Of a stretch of DNA of 64,000 nucleotides, positions 44,201 through 56,480 are shown piece after piece. Below the pieces are notes generated by a model that was not told the DNA's origin, made no database searches, and saw only the letters and a program-made list of their open reading frames with translations. The DNA comes from Brachynemurus nebulosus (lineage: Eukaryota; Arthropoda; Insecta; Neuroptera; Myrmeleontidae): assembly GCA_035578155.1 (NCBI GenBank), contig JAPWDM010000021.1, positions 5,375,704 through 5,439,703 on the forward strand, read 5' to 3'. The translations under genes were made by a program, and so were the position numbers. Within the stretch, counting starts at the first letter, position 1. Each line of letters starts with the position of its first letter.

Positions 44201-47200
44201 GTAATAAAACTTTTAACGCTTAACACGTTAACGTTTATAAGGGATTATCACGGTACACCCAACCAATACACTATTTTGATAAGTAATGTACCAGTTACTG
44301 TTATACGGCATAAGGCACATATAGTGCCTAGACCACAGAATAATCAGAAACTAACTTGCTATCTCTCTACTACTGATACTTGCGTAGACAAAAAAATCTC
44401 CACTTTCCACCACTATGTTGTGTAGGTACACACTGTTTGTAGAGGTATGGGTTTGATGTTTGCTTCTGTGTGAGTATATACACATACACTACATAACACG
44501 TATTAGCGGACAGAGCAACGTACAGTTCAAGCAATAATGGTCTTAACAATACATAACAAACATCGTGCATTCGGTGACCGACACCGACCAACTAAATGCC
44601 TCAAGAGGTACTTGACACACTCCTGACACACTGCTATCTACATTTTTTTATACATACCCTTAGGGCTTGGCCTAGACATAGAATGAGTTTGTTTGTATAC
44701 CGTAAACTGGGCTGAATCAGGGAAAGACGAGTAAATTGGAATAGAACAAAAATGTTATTCATGAGCTTAGTTAGCCTAACTTTAGCTAATGAAGCTTGCA
44801 TCGTTACAAACCAGAGGGCTTTAATTTAAAAAATTAATATACATTAGACAATATAGATCATAGAGCTAATACAATAGAGCAGACAAGCCATCAGAAATGC
44901 GTTGGTCCAACAAAAATAAATAAAAAATAACTGTACAGTTTTTATCTCTTTTTATTTTGAACTATGTACGCAGATGATGCAGTTGATTTAAATTATGCAC
45001 CACATAAAGTCTACTAATGCGCATGCGTCATGAAACAAAAATAGAAACAGTACAGATGTTTTCCATCTTTTTTTCTCCGTCCATAACCACCACTTACTGT
45101 GCTGCATAAGAGTTGCCTACTCTACTTGTACTCTCTCTATGGTAAAAACATGATTCCCCAATCAATGAGTGAGTTTCTTATTTCATAATTTTTGAATGTG
45201 GCTGTACTTCAGAAATTAAGTATTTACACCGTAAGAAACCAGAAAACCCATGAATAAATATTTAAGGTGCATAAATTTTTTGACAAATGCCAGCTTTGTT
45301 AAACCATAATTGAATAATTATAATTATTCACTATTAACCAACATCCTGTCTCTATCCACCCCTAATGACACTACATTCGTTCTTTTATACTTAACATAGC
45401 ATCTCTATTAACCCACCTTCTGTTTCCATTCACTCCTATCACCCTATATTAATAATTATTGTTATTATATTTTTTTTTCTAAAAACTTTATCTAAACGTT
45501 ATCTATTTTCGTGTTCTTATGAATAAATTACTGTTTAATCGAAATCTAAGTTGAAACACATATGAAAAAAGTACCTAAACTTTACAGTACATTATAGCAA
45601 TAAAGACTGAATCATATTTACAGACACTGAACGTCATATAAACTCACTGTGGCAGGCACGATAAATACTTATTAATACTTTAATGCTTTTCTTATGAGTG
45701 TATTCTTATATAACGTAACGTAACCGTACAGACACGGATACACACTATGTATGAATATACTCATAAGAAAAACATTAAACAATATTAATTTGTCGTGTCT
45801 ACCATGATACGTGCCTATGACATTCATTGTCTGTAGATATGAATGCAGCTTAATTCGTGCAGTAGTAATCACAACAATGTCAGTAGTAGTCAACCGACCG
45901 TCAACGTGTTAAACATACAAATCCTTTGAAAAGTTTTGCTATGCCGACTTTTTACTTGGCGTGGTCAGATTATACCTATTTATTGTTATCGTACCAAGTG
46001 CAAGTTTCAACCCGTCTCTTTGTAACTAGTGAAGTAACATCTAGTCCTCACCGTGTCTACTCGGTGTGCCGAGTTATCTCGGCAACTCGAGTACAATTGG
46101 TCTTGAGTAAAAAATTTTTTTCACTCGAGTACGAGTTCGACAAATTCATTCGAGTCACTCGACTCAACATCACTCGAGTCGCATCACTAGCTTCTTCATC
46201 TAGTTTCTCCATAAAGACTTTGCCACAATTCGGTCCCCGGTATTGCACAAATTTATTTAAATTGTTGTCATATGAACACTTGATGTAATAAGCGAAACTG
46301 AACGGCTCGTGTATTTGCATAGTATTTGTGAACGATGTTGTTGGATCTGGTGAGCATGTGTCGTATAGTTTCAAAATCGATTCAAAATCACAAAAAATTG
46401 TAAACGGAACTCGTAATTGTTTCTTAAAATTCTTAAACTTTAATATATGTTTCCCCAAGCTCGGCAATACTGTGCGAACACCATTGCAGTCGTTCTTCGA
46501 ATGTTCGTCTAATCCCGCCTCAGTTCTGAAGAATTGCAAGGATCCATCGCAAATATACTTGGCTTCTTTATGCTTTGAAAATTGACGACTAACAAGTCTG
46601 CTTAAATTCCGGATCCAGCAATAGTGACTGTTGTCACCATCTTCAATATATAGTAATTTAACATGTGTACCCCTCTTTTGTGTTGTATGATGTAACGGTC
46701 CAACAATACTTTTATCTTCCACACCGTAAACGTTAACACTGATATTATTTAAAGATTCAAATAATTTAATATCCTTAATTTTAACTGGAAACTCGATTCC
46801 ATCAAAATTTAGAACGGATGTATAATGCGGATAAGTTGAAATTCTTTTAGCTACGTCATCTCTGTCAGGTGGATACAAGGCTGATGAGACTGCCCATGCA
46901 AAGCATGCCTAATCATTGGTTTGAACATTAACGACCGTCTTCTTTCGTTTAATCCATGCCGGCAATTCAATGTAGGACGATGCTCGAATTGGATTATATT
47001 TGTTAATATTCACTTCCAAGTAATAAACTTGTTGAAGCATCCAGCCGGAACCGCGGGCCAGGAACTCCTCGCTTTTTGTTGTCATTACCGCCGCCATATT
47101 GTCATACATATCACTGATATTAGTTGACTCTGTTACAATCGAATTCTTTGTATTAAACGACTTAATATCCAACGTCACAGACCCGTCTTTTTCATTTTTC

Positions 47201-47784
47201 GCATACAATCCGAAAAGTTCAAAGTTTGTTTTAAATGCTTTGTGTTTCCTCAGTTCCGTATTCAGCAGCAGTGACACCTTCTCCTTGATTTCCTCCAAAA
47301 AATCTTCAACTGACTGAGAATTTCCACAATTCTTTACCCGGTAACTAATTATGCGACTTTTAAAGGCACTGTGAACAATTTCTACATTTTCGTTTCCCGT
47401 CCCGCAGCAAATTTTGTCTTTATGTGCAGTACTACGCAAATGTCCGTTAAATGCCGCTTTAGGTATATCAATATCACAAACATCACAACGCTTTGTTCCA
47501 ACTGGTTTCTGCACCTTTAGTTTCTTTAAGATACCGCCATTTTTATCATCAGCTGGACGCTTTGTTGAACCGCTACTAGTAGATGGTTGAGCAGTTGTAG
47601 TCATCGTTTCATGGACATTTTTCATATGACGCATAAGTGCATCAGTCCGACTAAAGGATACATCACACTGACTGCACTTTAAAATTTTGTTTCCATGCTT
47701 GGTGTTGACATGCCGAGTTAATGCATCACGTCGTGTGAATGATGATCCGCAATCCTGACATTTGAACTTGATGAAATTTTTCAA
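41228..47784 (-). pseudogene. Protein-primed PolB-type DNA polymerase, split by hAT and deleted in the palm
   Basis: Pieces in order: 46909-47784 (two C2H2 fingers and a CDVCDIDIPKAAFNGHLRSTAH knuckle), 46198-46878 (exonuclease region, FTIFCDFESI), the hAT insertion at 43213-46189, 41671-43204 (CFICGNVLRGDRVRDHDHLTG finger; KTDVLLLTDV; palm motif A, YLDANNLYGWAMS; motif B region, KLMNNSVFGKT), then remnants, and 41228-41419 (C-terminus, RLNKKVLGKFKDE). The palm motif C expected after motif B is not found, so the polymerase is dead even apart from the insertion. Frames also break at 46878/46909 and after 41671. The first codon of the right-most frame is TTG, so the true start lies upstream. 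Confidence 0.85.
43205..46197. mobile_element. Non-autonomous hAT element in PolB
   Basis: The target duplication GCTTCTTC is at 43205-43212 and 46190-46197. The element (43213-46189, 2977 bp) begins TAGTGATGCGACTCGAGT and ends ACTCGAGTCGCATCACTA. Both ends are packed with the palindromic word ACTCGAGT. No transposase frame is seen inside. The segment 43446-43670 recurs, inverted, at 60600-60815. The insertion is later than the provirus. Confidence 0.93.
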
Positions 47785-47840
47785 AAAATTTAAAAATTAT
47801 ATTAATATATGAGAATTTAATTAAAAATTATTGTACTTAC
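47767..47840 (-). other. Candidate 74-nt intron at PolB 5' end
   Basis: A strong donor GTAAGT (47840-47835, minus) and an AG ending at 47767, phase 0 before FKCQDCG. The length is typical of insect introns. The upstream exon and start codon are not identified. Confidence 0.4.
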
Positions 47841-48060
47841 CAAACACTTTAAAAATAACACAATAAAACTACAAAGAATATTTAAAATATAATAATAAAT
47901 TATGAAAAAATTAATAATTATTTTACATCAAATATTTTTAATATAACTCAATAAAACAAAAAAGTAAACTGTTTATTTTAAGATTTAAAGCAATTGGAAC
48001 ACTTTGTTTTCACAACTTTAACGATTGAATGGAAATGTACCTTTCCGTATCTGTACTGCC

Positions 48061-48069
48061 TTTTATATA
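48061..48069 (-). promoter_or_regulatory. TATA box of PolB gene
   Basis: TATATAAAAGG on the minus strand, about 280 bp upstream of the open PolB frame and 220 bp before the candidate donor. Confidence 0.45.
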
Positions 48070-48666
48070 CAGAATTTTCATAAAATTAGCTGTACCCGGC
48101 AGCGTTTATTATGCGTATGCCATTAAAGGAATCAAAAATAATATAAATCAAGAAGGAAAAATATTTTACGACATGATTTTTGATTTCTATTAACATATAA
48201 TTAATGTATGTAATCATAAAAAATATAAGCTTGGAAACAAAATATAATTTATGATAATTTTTATAAAATTAATGTCGCTGGAAAATGTGTAATTAACCAT
48301 ATAAGGTAAAAATATTTCTATCAGGAAAAACCTTTATTATTCGTATGTTATAATAAAACAAATTAATATAAATAAATCATGTAGAAAAAATAAATTATTT
48401 CTACATATATGAATTTTTAATTAAATAAGGAAATTGTTTGATATTTACTTAAAGGTCACGCATATTGTTAATGTTTCCTTAGTATTATTCAATGTCACTG
48501 ACAATAGTATAAAAATTTATTATACGTATGACATTTACTTAAAGATTTGCCGACGGCAACGAGGTGGCAGTATTTATTAAAAATTTTCTTTTATGAACTT
48601 CGGTCGTGTTAAGCTACTGGCGTACAAGAATAGTTTTTGTAGGTCTTTAAGGTAGCAATTGAACTG

Positions 48667-48674
48667 TATATATT
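48667..48674 (+). promoter_or_regulatory. TATA box of HUH-like gene
   Basis: TATATATT, 32 bp before the ATG at 48706, implying a very short leader. Confidence 0.4.
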
Positions 48675-48705
48675 CAGGTTCAAAATTGGAAACAGATGTA
48701 GTCTA

Positions 48706-49880
48706 ATGTGGCAACAAGAACTTAATACACCTATTTGCAAAAAATTAATTAATTGTAGAACTTACCGGGAACTTTACTGGTATTTAGACAGTGAGTATTT
48801 CTTACAATTTATTTTTAATAATATTGAAGAAATATTACAAAGTTCGCATAATCATACGGATAGTTGGATAAAATTCACAACTTTAATTAAAATAAAAATG
48901 GAAAAAATAGATTATGTCGAAGTTGACAATGTGACAGACGTAGAAGAAGAACACGAAATAAATGACGATTTAAAAAGACCATTGGAGCAACCTCTATCAA
49001 GTTCAGATGAAGATGATGATATTGAAACTAAAAGACAGAAATTAATGGATGAATTGGATGGTATGGCTATAAATATAACTTTCGAAAAATTATTAAGATT
49101 AACTGTTGTATGTATATTTGCCCATCCTTACGAATTTCAGAATTTTTGGCTACATTCGATTACAACTTTGAAAACGAAATTAATGAACCAAAACAAAAAT
49201 GTGATAAAAGCAATAATGACAATTAGCGAATATTTTCAAAAAACCTTCCTATCGAAAAAAAATTTACCTGCCAATTGAAAGAAATTTTTAAAGATCTACA
49301 ACGTCGAGGAATTTTGCACACGGTTATTCCCTGCAGAAACAATACAGATAGTGAAAAATATATTACTACAATTAAAGAACGAACTAGACAGCAATATCGT
49401 GGAGAACTTGTCATCTGTTCCTACCACCAAATCCCAAACTTTGAACACTTGCATGTCGTCCACGATTGCCGGTACTTCCAAAGACGGTGTAGATGCTCCC
49501 TACTCTGTAACATCCCTTTGGCATACAGCCTTCAAAGAAGCTACATCTCATCAACAGAAGATGGATATGAAGAACATGCACATAATCTTGGAAAGTCTTT
49601 ATTTAAGGAACCAAGGAGAGTGTGTTTCTTATACTCGGGAAGGTCATCCAAAAGAATTTTTATTAACAATCCGAGCCATTCCAACGTCTGTAATCATGGA
49701 TCCGAATATACAGAAAGAGAATCAATGGAAAATGCAACACAGGATATGAAAATACTGGTAAATTTGACGACACCGATAGAGGAAACAGATATATTAAGAG
49801 AAAAGTTTATGAAAATAACATTACAGAAAATTATGTTGGACGAAAACACGAAAGAGGAAAGCCGACAGTATCGAAATTAG
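48706..49880 (+). pseudogene. HUH-like replication protein, NS1-like N-terminal half, frameshifted
   Basis: An ATG at 48706 opens 190 codons with an acidic middle (SSSDEDDDIETKRQK). A run of eight A near 49254-49262 shifts the frame, and a second frame stays open to 49880. That frame has IPNFEHLHVVHDC followed by C-R-C: H-hydrophobic-H matches the HUH nuclease metal motif, and the trailing Cys pair recalls parvovirus NS1-type proteins of insects. EPRRVCFLYSGR comes about 60 residues later. No SF3 helicase part is present. Divergent from PolB with its own TATA box. The family call needs a search. Confidence 0.42.
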
Positions 49881-51170
49881 TGGATTTTATTTTAAATAAT
49901 ATAACAAGAAAAATCTAATAAGTCTCGATATTGTTGTACATATCCATTTGAATTTAAGAAATATATATCAAATATGTAATCCAATCGTAATTCATTGATA
50001 AAAAATTTTAAAATAACAAACAATTTGTAATTTGTAATTATTGTACTATTCCATTAAGTTCCTTAAATTATTTGTATTCCCAGAAAATATTTAAGTATGT
50101 AACCACAATAAGACAATTTTATAAAAATTCCACCAACAATACTAATAATATTTAAATCGTTTCTTGTATTCAACCAAACAACGCTATGTATGTGGAGTGT
50201 GGTGAAAGTACTCATAGGCTAAACATAATATATGTATGCAATCTGGTATATTAGATCTGGTTCACTAGATCGTTGCAGTGTACCAACACAATGTTACTAA
50301 AGAATGTCACAATGTCAGAGCGCATGGTCGTATGTGGGTAATATATACATGTATATTGCTATTGAATTGCAAATTGTTGTCAGGCGGTTCATATGTGTAT
50401 ACATACATGTGTAGTATGATGGAATTGTTGTCACCGTTTGATTATTAACAAAACCAGTTTGTTAAATACGATAATAAAATCAGTAGTATTTTTTCAGTGA
50501 ATTGTCTAGTTATACATGTAAGTATTACAAAACAACACTTATAAATAATTACTGTACAGGGACATGCATGTAAAGAACAGACAACAGTATACAAAATAAT
50601 TTTTCACGGAAAGTTTTTATAAAAATTATTATTACGAAAAATTTATTCATACATATATGAAAATTAACACTAGCTAATTGTCAAAAATTGATCTGAACTA
50701 TTAAAAATAGGTAATAAAAAGTTTATATCGAAAAAAGTTACGTTGATTAGACATGTGATTACAAAACAAGAATTTTCCAGTATTTGTTCTAGAAAATTAT
50801 GTGGCGTCAATGTGTACAATCAAGGTTACGCCTAGCCTGATGCAATTGAAAAATTTTTTTCATACATATGGTTAAATATCCGGTACCCGCAAGATCGGAA
50901 AATTTATTTGATATATATATGGTTAAATAACCGACTACCACAAGACATAAAAATTATTTGACATTTGAATATCCATTTTTATCACGTGAACGGAAAACTT
51001 TGAGCAAAACCTATTTGAAAGTTTTATGTGTAGCAATAAATAATTTATATATTAACATTTGTTGGCAATGCCATTCACCGCCTTAGGCAATAGTTGGTTG
51101 AAACATGTTTGTACACATAATTAACATACAGATCAAAATGTTAATTGTTAGAATACATTCGACATTTAAT
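49881..51170. other. AT-rich stretch, no gene seen
   Basis: No frame with a domain. I looked here for a 3' LTR of the neighbouring retroelement and found none matching the candidate 5' LTR. Confidence 0.5.
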
Positions 51171-51185
51171 ACATCCAGAGCCAGT

Positions 51186-51258
51186 GTACGTCACAGTGTA
51201 GTGGTTAGCACTCCCGCTTCGTAAAATAAAGTACCAAAGATCGAATACACCAGCCGAC
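51186..51258 (+). tRNA. tRNA-like pseudogene or tRNA-derived SINE head
   Basis: AGTGTAGTGGTTAGCACTCC fits the D-arm and A-box of Val/Asp-type tRNAs, with CCGCTTCG of an anticodon stem after it. The B-box region reads AGATCGAATAC, close to GGTTCGANTCC but with two or three changes, and the acceptor stem does not pair well. So it is a relic or a SINE promoter rather than a working tRNA. Confidence 0.45.
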
Positions 51259-51283
51259 TGCATTTTATATATTTTAAATATTA

Positions 51284-53155
51284 TTACATCATATTGATAC
51301 ATCCTTTTGAACAGCTTTTCCCAATTGAATTTTTCAGGAATGAGAAACAGGAACATTTATATAACATGTAAAAAATGCCTAGAACAGAAAGCAAAAATGT
51401 TGTGTTTTTTATATATGTCCAAGTAGTGGTGGAAACTTGTTGTCCCATAAATTGAATCGTGTTTTCTAATTTCTGTTCCACTTGCTTGTTGAGGTTTTCT
51501 ATGCGATGCTGGTTTTCGTTTAATTCATCCAGATTTATGTGCGTAAGTTTTATTGGATTAATGGTCGCTAGTTTTATTTCTGATTCGTTGATTTTCTTTA
51601 TGCAGTCATCTTCTTCTTGTAGATTGATGTTGGGGGCATAATCACGTAGCGTATAGTTTGTGATTATTGGGTAAGTTTCGATGGTACGAGTTGTCGTATA
51701 AGCTTTACATTTTTCTTCGAGTCGAATTTTTTGAGTACCTCGTAATTCGACTGATTCTGTTTCTTCTGGGCAGACTATGTTGAGAGCAGTTAGTTCGCTG
51801 TTTGAACTGATCCATGTATTACCATTGATTTCTTGCCAGATTTCCTGATTTGCATAATACGTTTTGGTTTCGCAATCTTTTGGTAGTTTCTTCGTGATTG
51901 GATTTAACATTAATATTTCGCAGCTTTGTTGTGTTAAACTTGAAGTAATGTGTATATTTTCGCAGATGAAATTTCCTTTTATATATTCTTGGCATTTCAG
52001 TCTATCTTTCATTAAAATATGAGTTGTTGGACTTAGGTTTATTATTAAATAAGGAAAATTTATAAGGATGATAGAAATTTGTTTCATGTCTCTAGGATTG
52101 TGATTGGGAAGTGGGAACAAATGGTATAGGATGAAGTTGTCAATTTTTACGATTGGTATTTTGATTTCTATAATTAATGTGTGCTCTAAGTTAATTGCTC
52201 TAGCTTTTAGGATTTTATAGTATTTCTCTAAATTTTCCCATTTTGGTTCAAATGGAAGGTTAAATCGTAAACTATTTTGTAGTTCTGATAAAAGAGTTCT
52301 AGGAGGTAAGATTTTAAAGTCGACTAGATTGTGTCGCGCTAATGTAACTGCATTTTCAAATTTTTCTATTTCATTCAAGACCTTATTTATAAGATTTCTT
52401 AAAAGTAAAATATGCTCGTTAATATTAATATGATGTATTTCCCTATTAATTAATAATGAAGTTTGATTAGTATTAATATTATAAATTTTTAAATAGGAAT
52501 TTAATTTTTCTTCAATTGTATTTATTTCGAGTTGCGTTTTGTTCATCTTACTGAGTGAATCATCTATAAGTCGAATCTGTGCTTGCACCATTGAGTGAAT
52601 TTCGTCTTGGTTATTTACAAGATTATTGATGGCATCGGTAAAATATTGGGCATCTTCGGCACTGGGATTACCAGTTATTTTGTGCCATATAGAACCAATA
52701 GCATCAAACCATCCATGCTCATATTCGACTTGAATAGATCTTTTATTTCTGTATGATTTTTGTGTTTGTATGTTGTAAAGATGTGTTATATGATCAAATT
52801 TGATTTTTAGATCAGCTAACTCATTATTTAACAATTGAAAGTTTAATTTGCAATTGATATTATCTTCTAGCAAATTACACATGTGTGTACTTTTAGAATA
52901 AATACTACTTATGGAATATAAAATCTTATCTAAGTAACTTATGTTATAGTAATGCAATAGACTAATGTAACTAGATGCTATTTTAACGTTTCCTTCTACA
53001 TTATAATAAATTCCTGGGTTATTGTTCAAATCAGTAATTTCATAATTGCGTGCTTGTACTTGGAATAGGGTTGTCAGCAGTGTCCATATCAGGATTATTG
53101 ACATTGTAGTTATCATTTTCTTGCTGTTCTCCATTTGTTTCAGCATCTGAAACAT
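51284..53155 (-). CDS. env: Envelope fusion protein of errantivirus type
   Basis: 623 open codons from an ATG at 53153-53155; an ATG a few codons on (MENSKKM) gives a better signal peptide (MSIILIWTLLTTLFQVQA). A furin-type site RNKR (about residue 138) is followed by the fusion-peptide-like region VEYEHGWFDAIGSIWHKITG. Helical heptads run through the middle, about six NxS/T sites are scattered, and a transmembrane helix lies near 590-610 (FLLSVLGIFYMLYKC). This is the layout of insect errantivirus and baculovirus F proteins, which merge viral and cell membranes. Remarkably open while Pol is ruined. Confidence 0.88.
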   Translation of the reverse strand: MFQMLKQMENSKKMITTMSIILIWTLLTTLFQVQARNYEITDLNNNPGIYYNVEGNVKIASSYISLLHYYNISYLDKILYSISSIYSKSTHMCNLLEDNINCKLNFQLLNNELADLKIKFDHITHLYNIQTQKSYRNKRSIQVEYEHGWFDAIGSIWHKITGNPSAEDAQYFTDAINNLVNNQDEIHSMVQAQIRLIDDSLSKMNKTQLEINTIEEKLNSYLKIYNINTNQTSLLINREIHHININEHILLLRNLINKVLNEIEKFENAVTLARHNLVDFKILPPRTLLSELQNSLRFNLPFEPKWENLEKYYKILKARAINLEHTLIIEIKIPIVKIDNFILYHLFPLPNHNPRDMKQISIILINFPYLIINLSPTTHILMKDRLKCQEYIKGNFICENIHITSSLTQQSCEILMLNPITKKLPKDCETKTYYANQEIWQEINGNTWISSNSELTALNIVCPEETESVELRGTQKIRLEEKCKAYTTTRTIETYPIITNYTLRDYAPNINLQEEDDCIKKINESEIKLATINPIKLTHINLDELNENQHRIENLNKQVEQKLENTIQFMGQQVSTTTWTYIKNTTFLLSVLGIFYMLYKCSCFSFLKNSIGKSCSKGCINMM

Positions 53156-53199
53156 AGATATTCAAATGCTTAAAATGATAGCTTTGATTTTTATTTCCT

Positions 53200-56100
53200 A
53201 TTCTTAATGTCGCAGTATTATTGTTATGAATTTTAGTGATTTCGAACGTTCCTTTATATCTAGGGTTAATTCCCTTTTTTTAATAGTTTTACTTCTACTA
53301 GGACTTTATCACCTACTCTAAAGTTGTAAATTTTTGAAGTTTTATCGTAATATTTTTTGTTAGTTTCTTTTGAAACTTGTAAATTTTGTTTAACTAGTTC
53401 CCTCAATGTTTTCAGTTTATTTGATATATCTTCAGTATACTGGAAGTAAGTAGGAACTGAAGAGTTATTAGAAATCAATTTAGGTTGATTTCCATAAACA
53501 AGTTTGTAGGGGGTTTCTCTGTTTATGTGTGTATTATAAGTGAAACAAGCTAAGTTAATATACTGATCCCAATCATTAGCGTTTTCGTTTGTATAAATTC
53601 TCAAATAATCTTTTAAGGGACCGTGAGCGCGTTCTAAACTGCCGTTGGTTGCAGGATTATAAGGAGTGGTTTGCTTGTGACGAATATTTAATATTTTATT
53701 TATTTCTTTCAGGAATTCTGAGGTAAAGCTTCCACCTTTATCAGTGAGTATGCTGTTTGGAAAGCTAAATCTAGTGCAGTACTCTATAAAGGGTATAGCT
53801 ACGCTAATTGAATCCTGTTTAATTAAAGGATATGCTTGTAAGAATTTAGTCAATTCATGCTGAATTGTTAAAACGTAACGGTTATTATTTTGTTATGTTA
53901 AAGGAGCCTATTATGTCTAATGCAACACTCTCATTAAAGGTCGATGCTGTGGTAGTGATCAGCATTGGGGGTTTATTGTTTTTCGTGTTTTTTTTTGTTT
54001 TTCTGACAAGGTTCGCATTTACTTATGTATTCCTCTATGTCTTTACTCATATTTTTCCAAAAGTACCTTAATTTTATGTTTTGCATTGTTCGTTTAACAC
54101 CCTGATGCCCACTAGTTACGTCGTCGTGATAATGTTTTATGATTTTTAACTTTTCGTTTTTGTCGGTTAAGATTTTAGTTTCGGTTTTTAGAATATTTAT
54201 TTTATACTGGTTATCAGTATTAAAATAATACAATAATTTTTTAAAGATTTCCTCTGTTATGCTTAATGTTAATGATGGTATAGCGTAAATTGTTATTTCC
54301 TTATTTTGACACATTTGTAAAATCATAAAAAGATTGTAAAGGCATTCAAAAAGATTACCGGGTTGTATAGGATCGAGAGCATTTTCTTTAGCAAAAAGTA
54401 AATAAACGATATTATTTTCTTTTGAAGTGAAACAATATACATCTTTAAAATTATTTATGCTTGGTAAATTTATATTACTTTTTATGAAATAAGAAAATTT
54501 GTTACCATCAGAGTTAACAGCACTATAAGGCAAAACTAAATTATTGATTGTTTCTAATGGAGTGGTATGGTATTGAACTGTGGTGTTTCTATGTTATCTT
54601 TCCATAATAAGAAATTTTCATATGTTTTTTCGAGGGTCAAATTATCTATAACTAAAACTGGTCTACTTAATGAATCAGCGTTTGTATTTTTCTTACCAGC
54701 TTTATATTCTATACGATAATCGTATTCTTCCAGCTTTAGTCTCCAGCGGACTAAGCGTGAAGCTGGATCTTTACTGTTCATAAGTCATTCGAGGGCTTTA
54801 TAATCAGTTCGAATAATGAATTTCTGCCCATAGAGGTATGGACGGAAGTTTTTCACTGATTCGACAATTGCCAATAATTCTTTTTCGGTTGTGGTATAAT
54901 TCTGTTCGGCAGAATTTAGTGTACGGTAATAAAAGCAAACTGGTAAATCTAATGTATTATCATTATTAATTTGACTTAGGATTGATCCTATGCCAATATT
55001 TGAAGCGTCTGTTGTAAGTATAAATGTTTTATTGAAATCTGGATACTGTAGTATGGGCTTTTCTATAAGTGCATTTTTTAGTATGTTAAATGCATTTTGG
55101 CATGTTTCATCCCATATAAATTTATTTTCCTTTTTTAGTAAATTTGTTTGGGGTTTGGCTTTTTCAGAGAAGTTTTTGATAAATTTCCTGTAATAGCCGA
55201 CCAAACCCAAAAATAATTGGACATCTTTTACGGTTTTAGGTATTTCTAATTTTTGAATTGTATCAATCTTTTTTGGATTTGGTAACAAACCTCGATCAGA
55301 AATTACATGCCCTAAATATTCTATACTATTATGTAAAAATTCACATTTATCTATTTGAAGCTTAAGGTTGTGCTCACGTAGACAATTGAAAACTTTTTGA
55401 AGACGTTCGTTGTGTTGTTCGATAGTGGTACCGAATACAACGATATCGTCTAAATAGACAAAACAGTTTTCATAAAGAATATTTTTTAAGACTGTATTCA
55501 TTAGCCGTTGAAAAGTTGCTGGGGCATCTTTAGTCCAAATGGCATCCTTATATATTCATAATGTCCTCCGGGAACACTAAACGCAGTTTTCGGTCGGTCT
55601 GTAGGATTTATTAAAATTTGATGGAACTCGGACGCGAGGTCAAGTGTACTAAAATAATTCGCGTTTCCTAAATGAGACAATATGTCATCAATATTTGGGA
55701 GTGGATACTTATCTTCTATCGTTATGTTATTAAGTCGACGATAGGCCGTGACAATGCGCCATTTTTGTTTTCCACTAGCGTCAATTTTTTTCGGTACGAC
55801 CCAAATAGGAGCGCTATATGGAGAATTTGATTCTTTGATGATACCGTTTTCTAACATTTCTTTTATCTGCCTTTTTACTTCGATTTCATGTATTTTCGGA
55901 AATCGATAGTTTTTAACATGAATTGGTGTGGGGTCGGTTACTTTAATTTCATGATAAAGTGTATTAGTATGTGATAGTTTTTGACTATCTGTGTGAAATA
56001 AATCAATATTACTGTGACAAAGATCAATTAAACTATTTTTAACAGATTCGTTTTTTAGATGATCAATACGTATATTCTCTGAAATATAATTCTTATTCGA

Positions 56101-56470
56101 GCTATTTAAATTTATTGTGAGTGCTTTCTGTGGTGTTAGGGTAATCTGTGAATTGATAGTATTTATTTTTGCGTTATAATGGGTTAAAAAATCTATGCCT
56201 AAAACGCCATCGTGAGGAGTATTGATTATATTACTATCAATAGCCTGAAATTTATACGGAAATTGATTACCGTCTGGCATATATAAATTTAAATGAATTG
56301 AGCCTAACGTTTCTTTATAATTTGTTTCTATACCTCTAACTATAACTTTTTCATCTACGTTAAACAATTTTGAAACAATTTTATCATTATGGATCAAAGA
56401 AATACTTGCGCCTGTATCGACCAACAAAGTTAAATGTTTATTAATGGCATTATTACATTTGAAAGTAATT
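53200..56470 (-). pseudogene. pol: Pol polyprotein: protease, RT, RNase H, integrase; multiply broken
   Basis: Protease: LVDTGASISL (near 56420). RT: KWRIVTAYRRLN, FSTLDLASEFHQI and the active-site YLDDIVV (near 55450). RNase H: FILTTDASNIGIGSIL and YRIEYKAGKKNTNADSLSR. Integrase: a HHCC zinc domain near 54010-54110 and a core with ILTDKGG and ATNGSLERAH (53600-53770). Breaks seen: a one-base frameshift near 55530 in the RT, a TGA near 54784 (tryptophan position), a shift around 54560-54590, shifts and stops at 53860-53975, and a shift at an A run near 53275. The gene begins in a frame overlapping Gag, as usual. It cannot make a full polyprotein. Confidence 0.88.
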
Positions 56471-56480
56471 GTTTGCGTAT

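Larger units (their letters stand above)
33860..49880. mobile_element. Polinton/adintovirus-like provirus, defective
   Basis: It combines PolB, a chromodomain integrase, a packaging ATPase, an adenain-like protease, a PLA2 minor capsid protein, penton and hexon, the gene set of Polintons/adintoviruses. It is about 13-16 kb after allowing for the hAT insertion. No terminal inverted repeats or 6-bp target duplications are recognised, so the limits are approximate; the right-hand HUH-like gene is included on context. Confidence 0.85.

Noticed and set aside
51186..51258. Functional tRNA gene
   Set aside because: D-arm fits but the B-box and acceptor stem do not pair properly; kept only as a tRNA-like relic.
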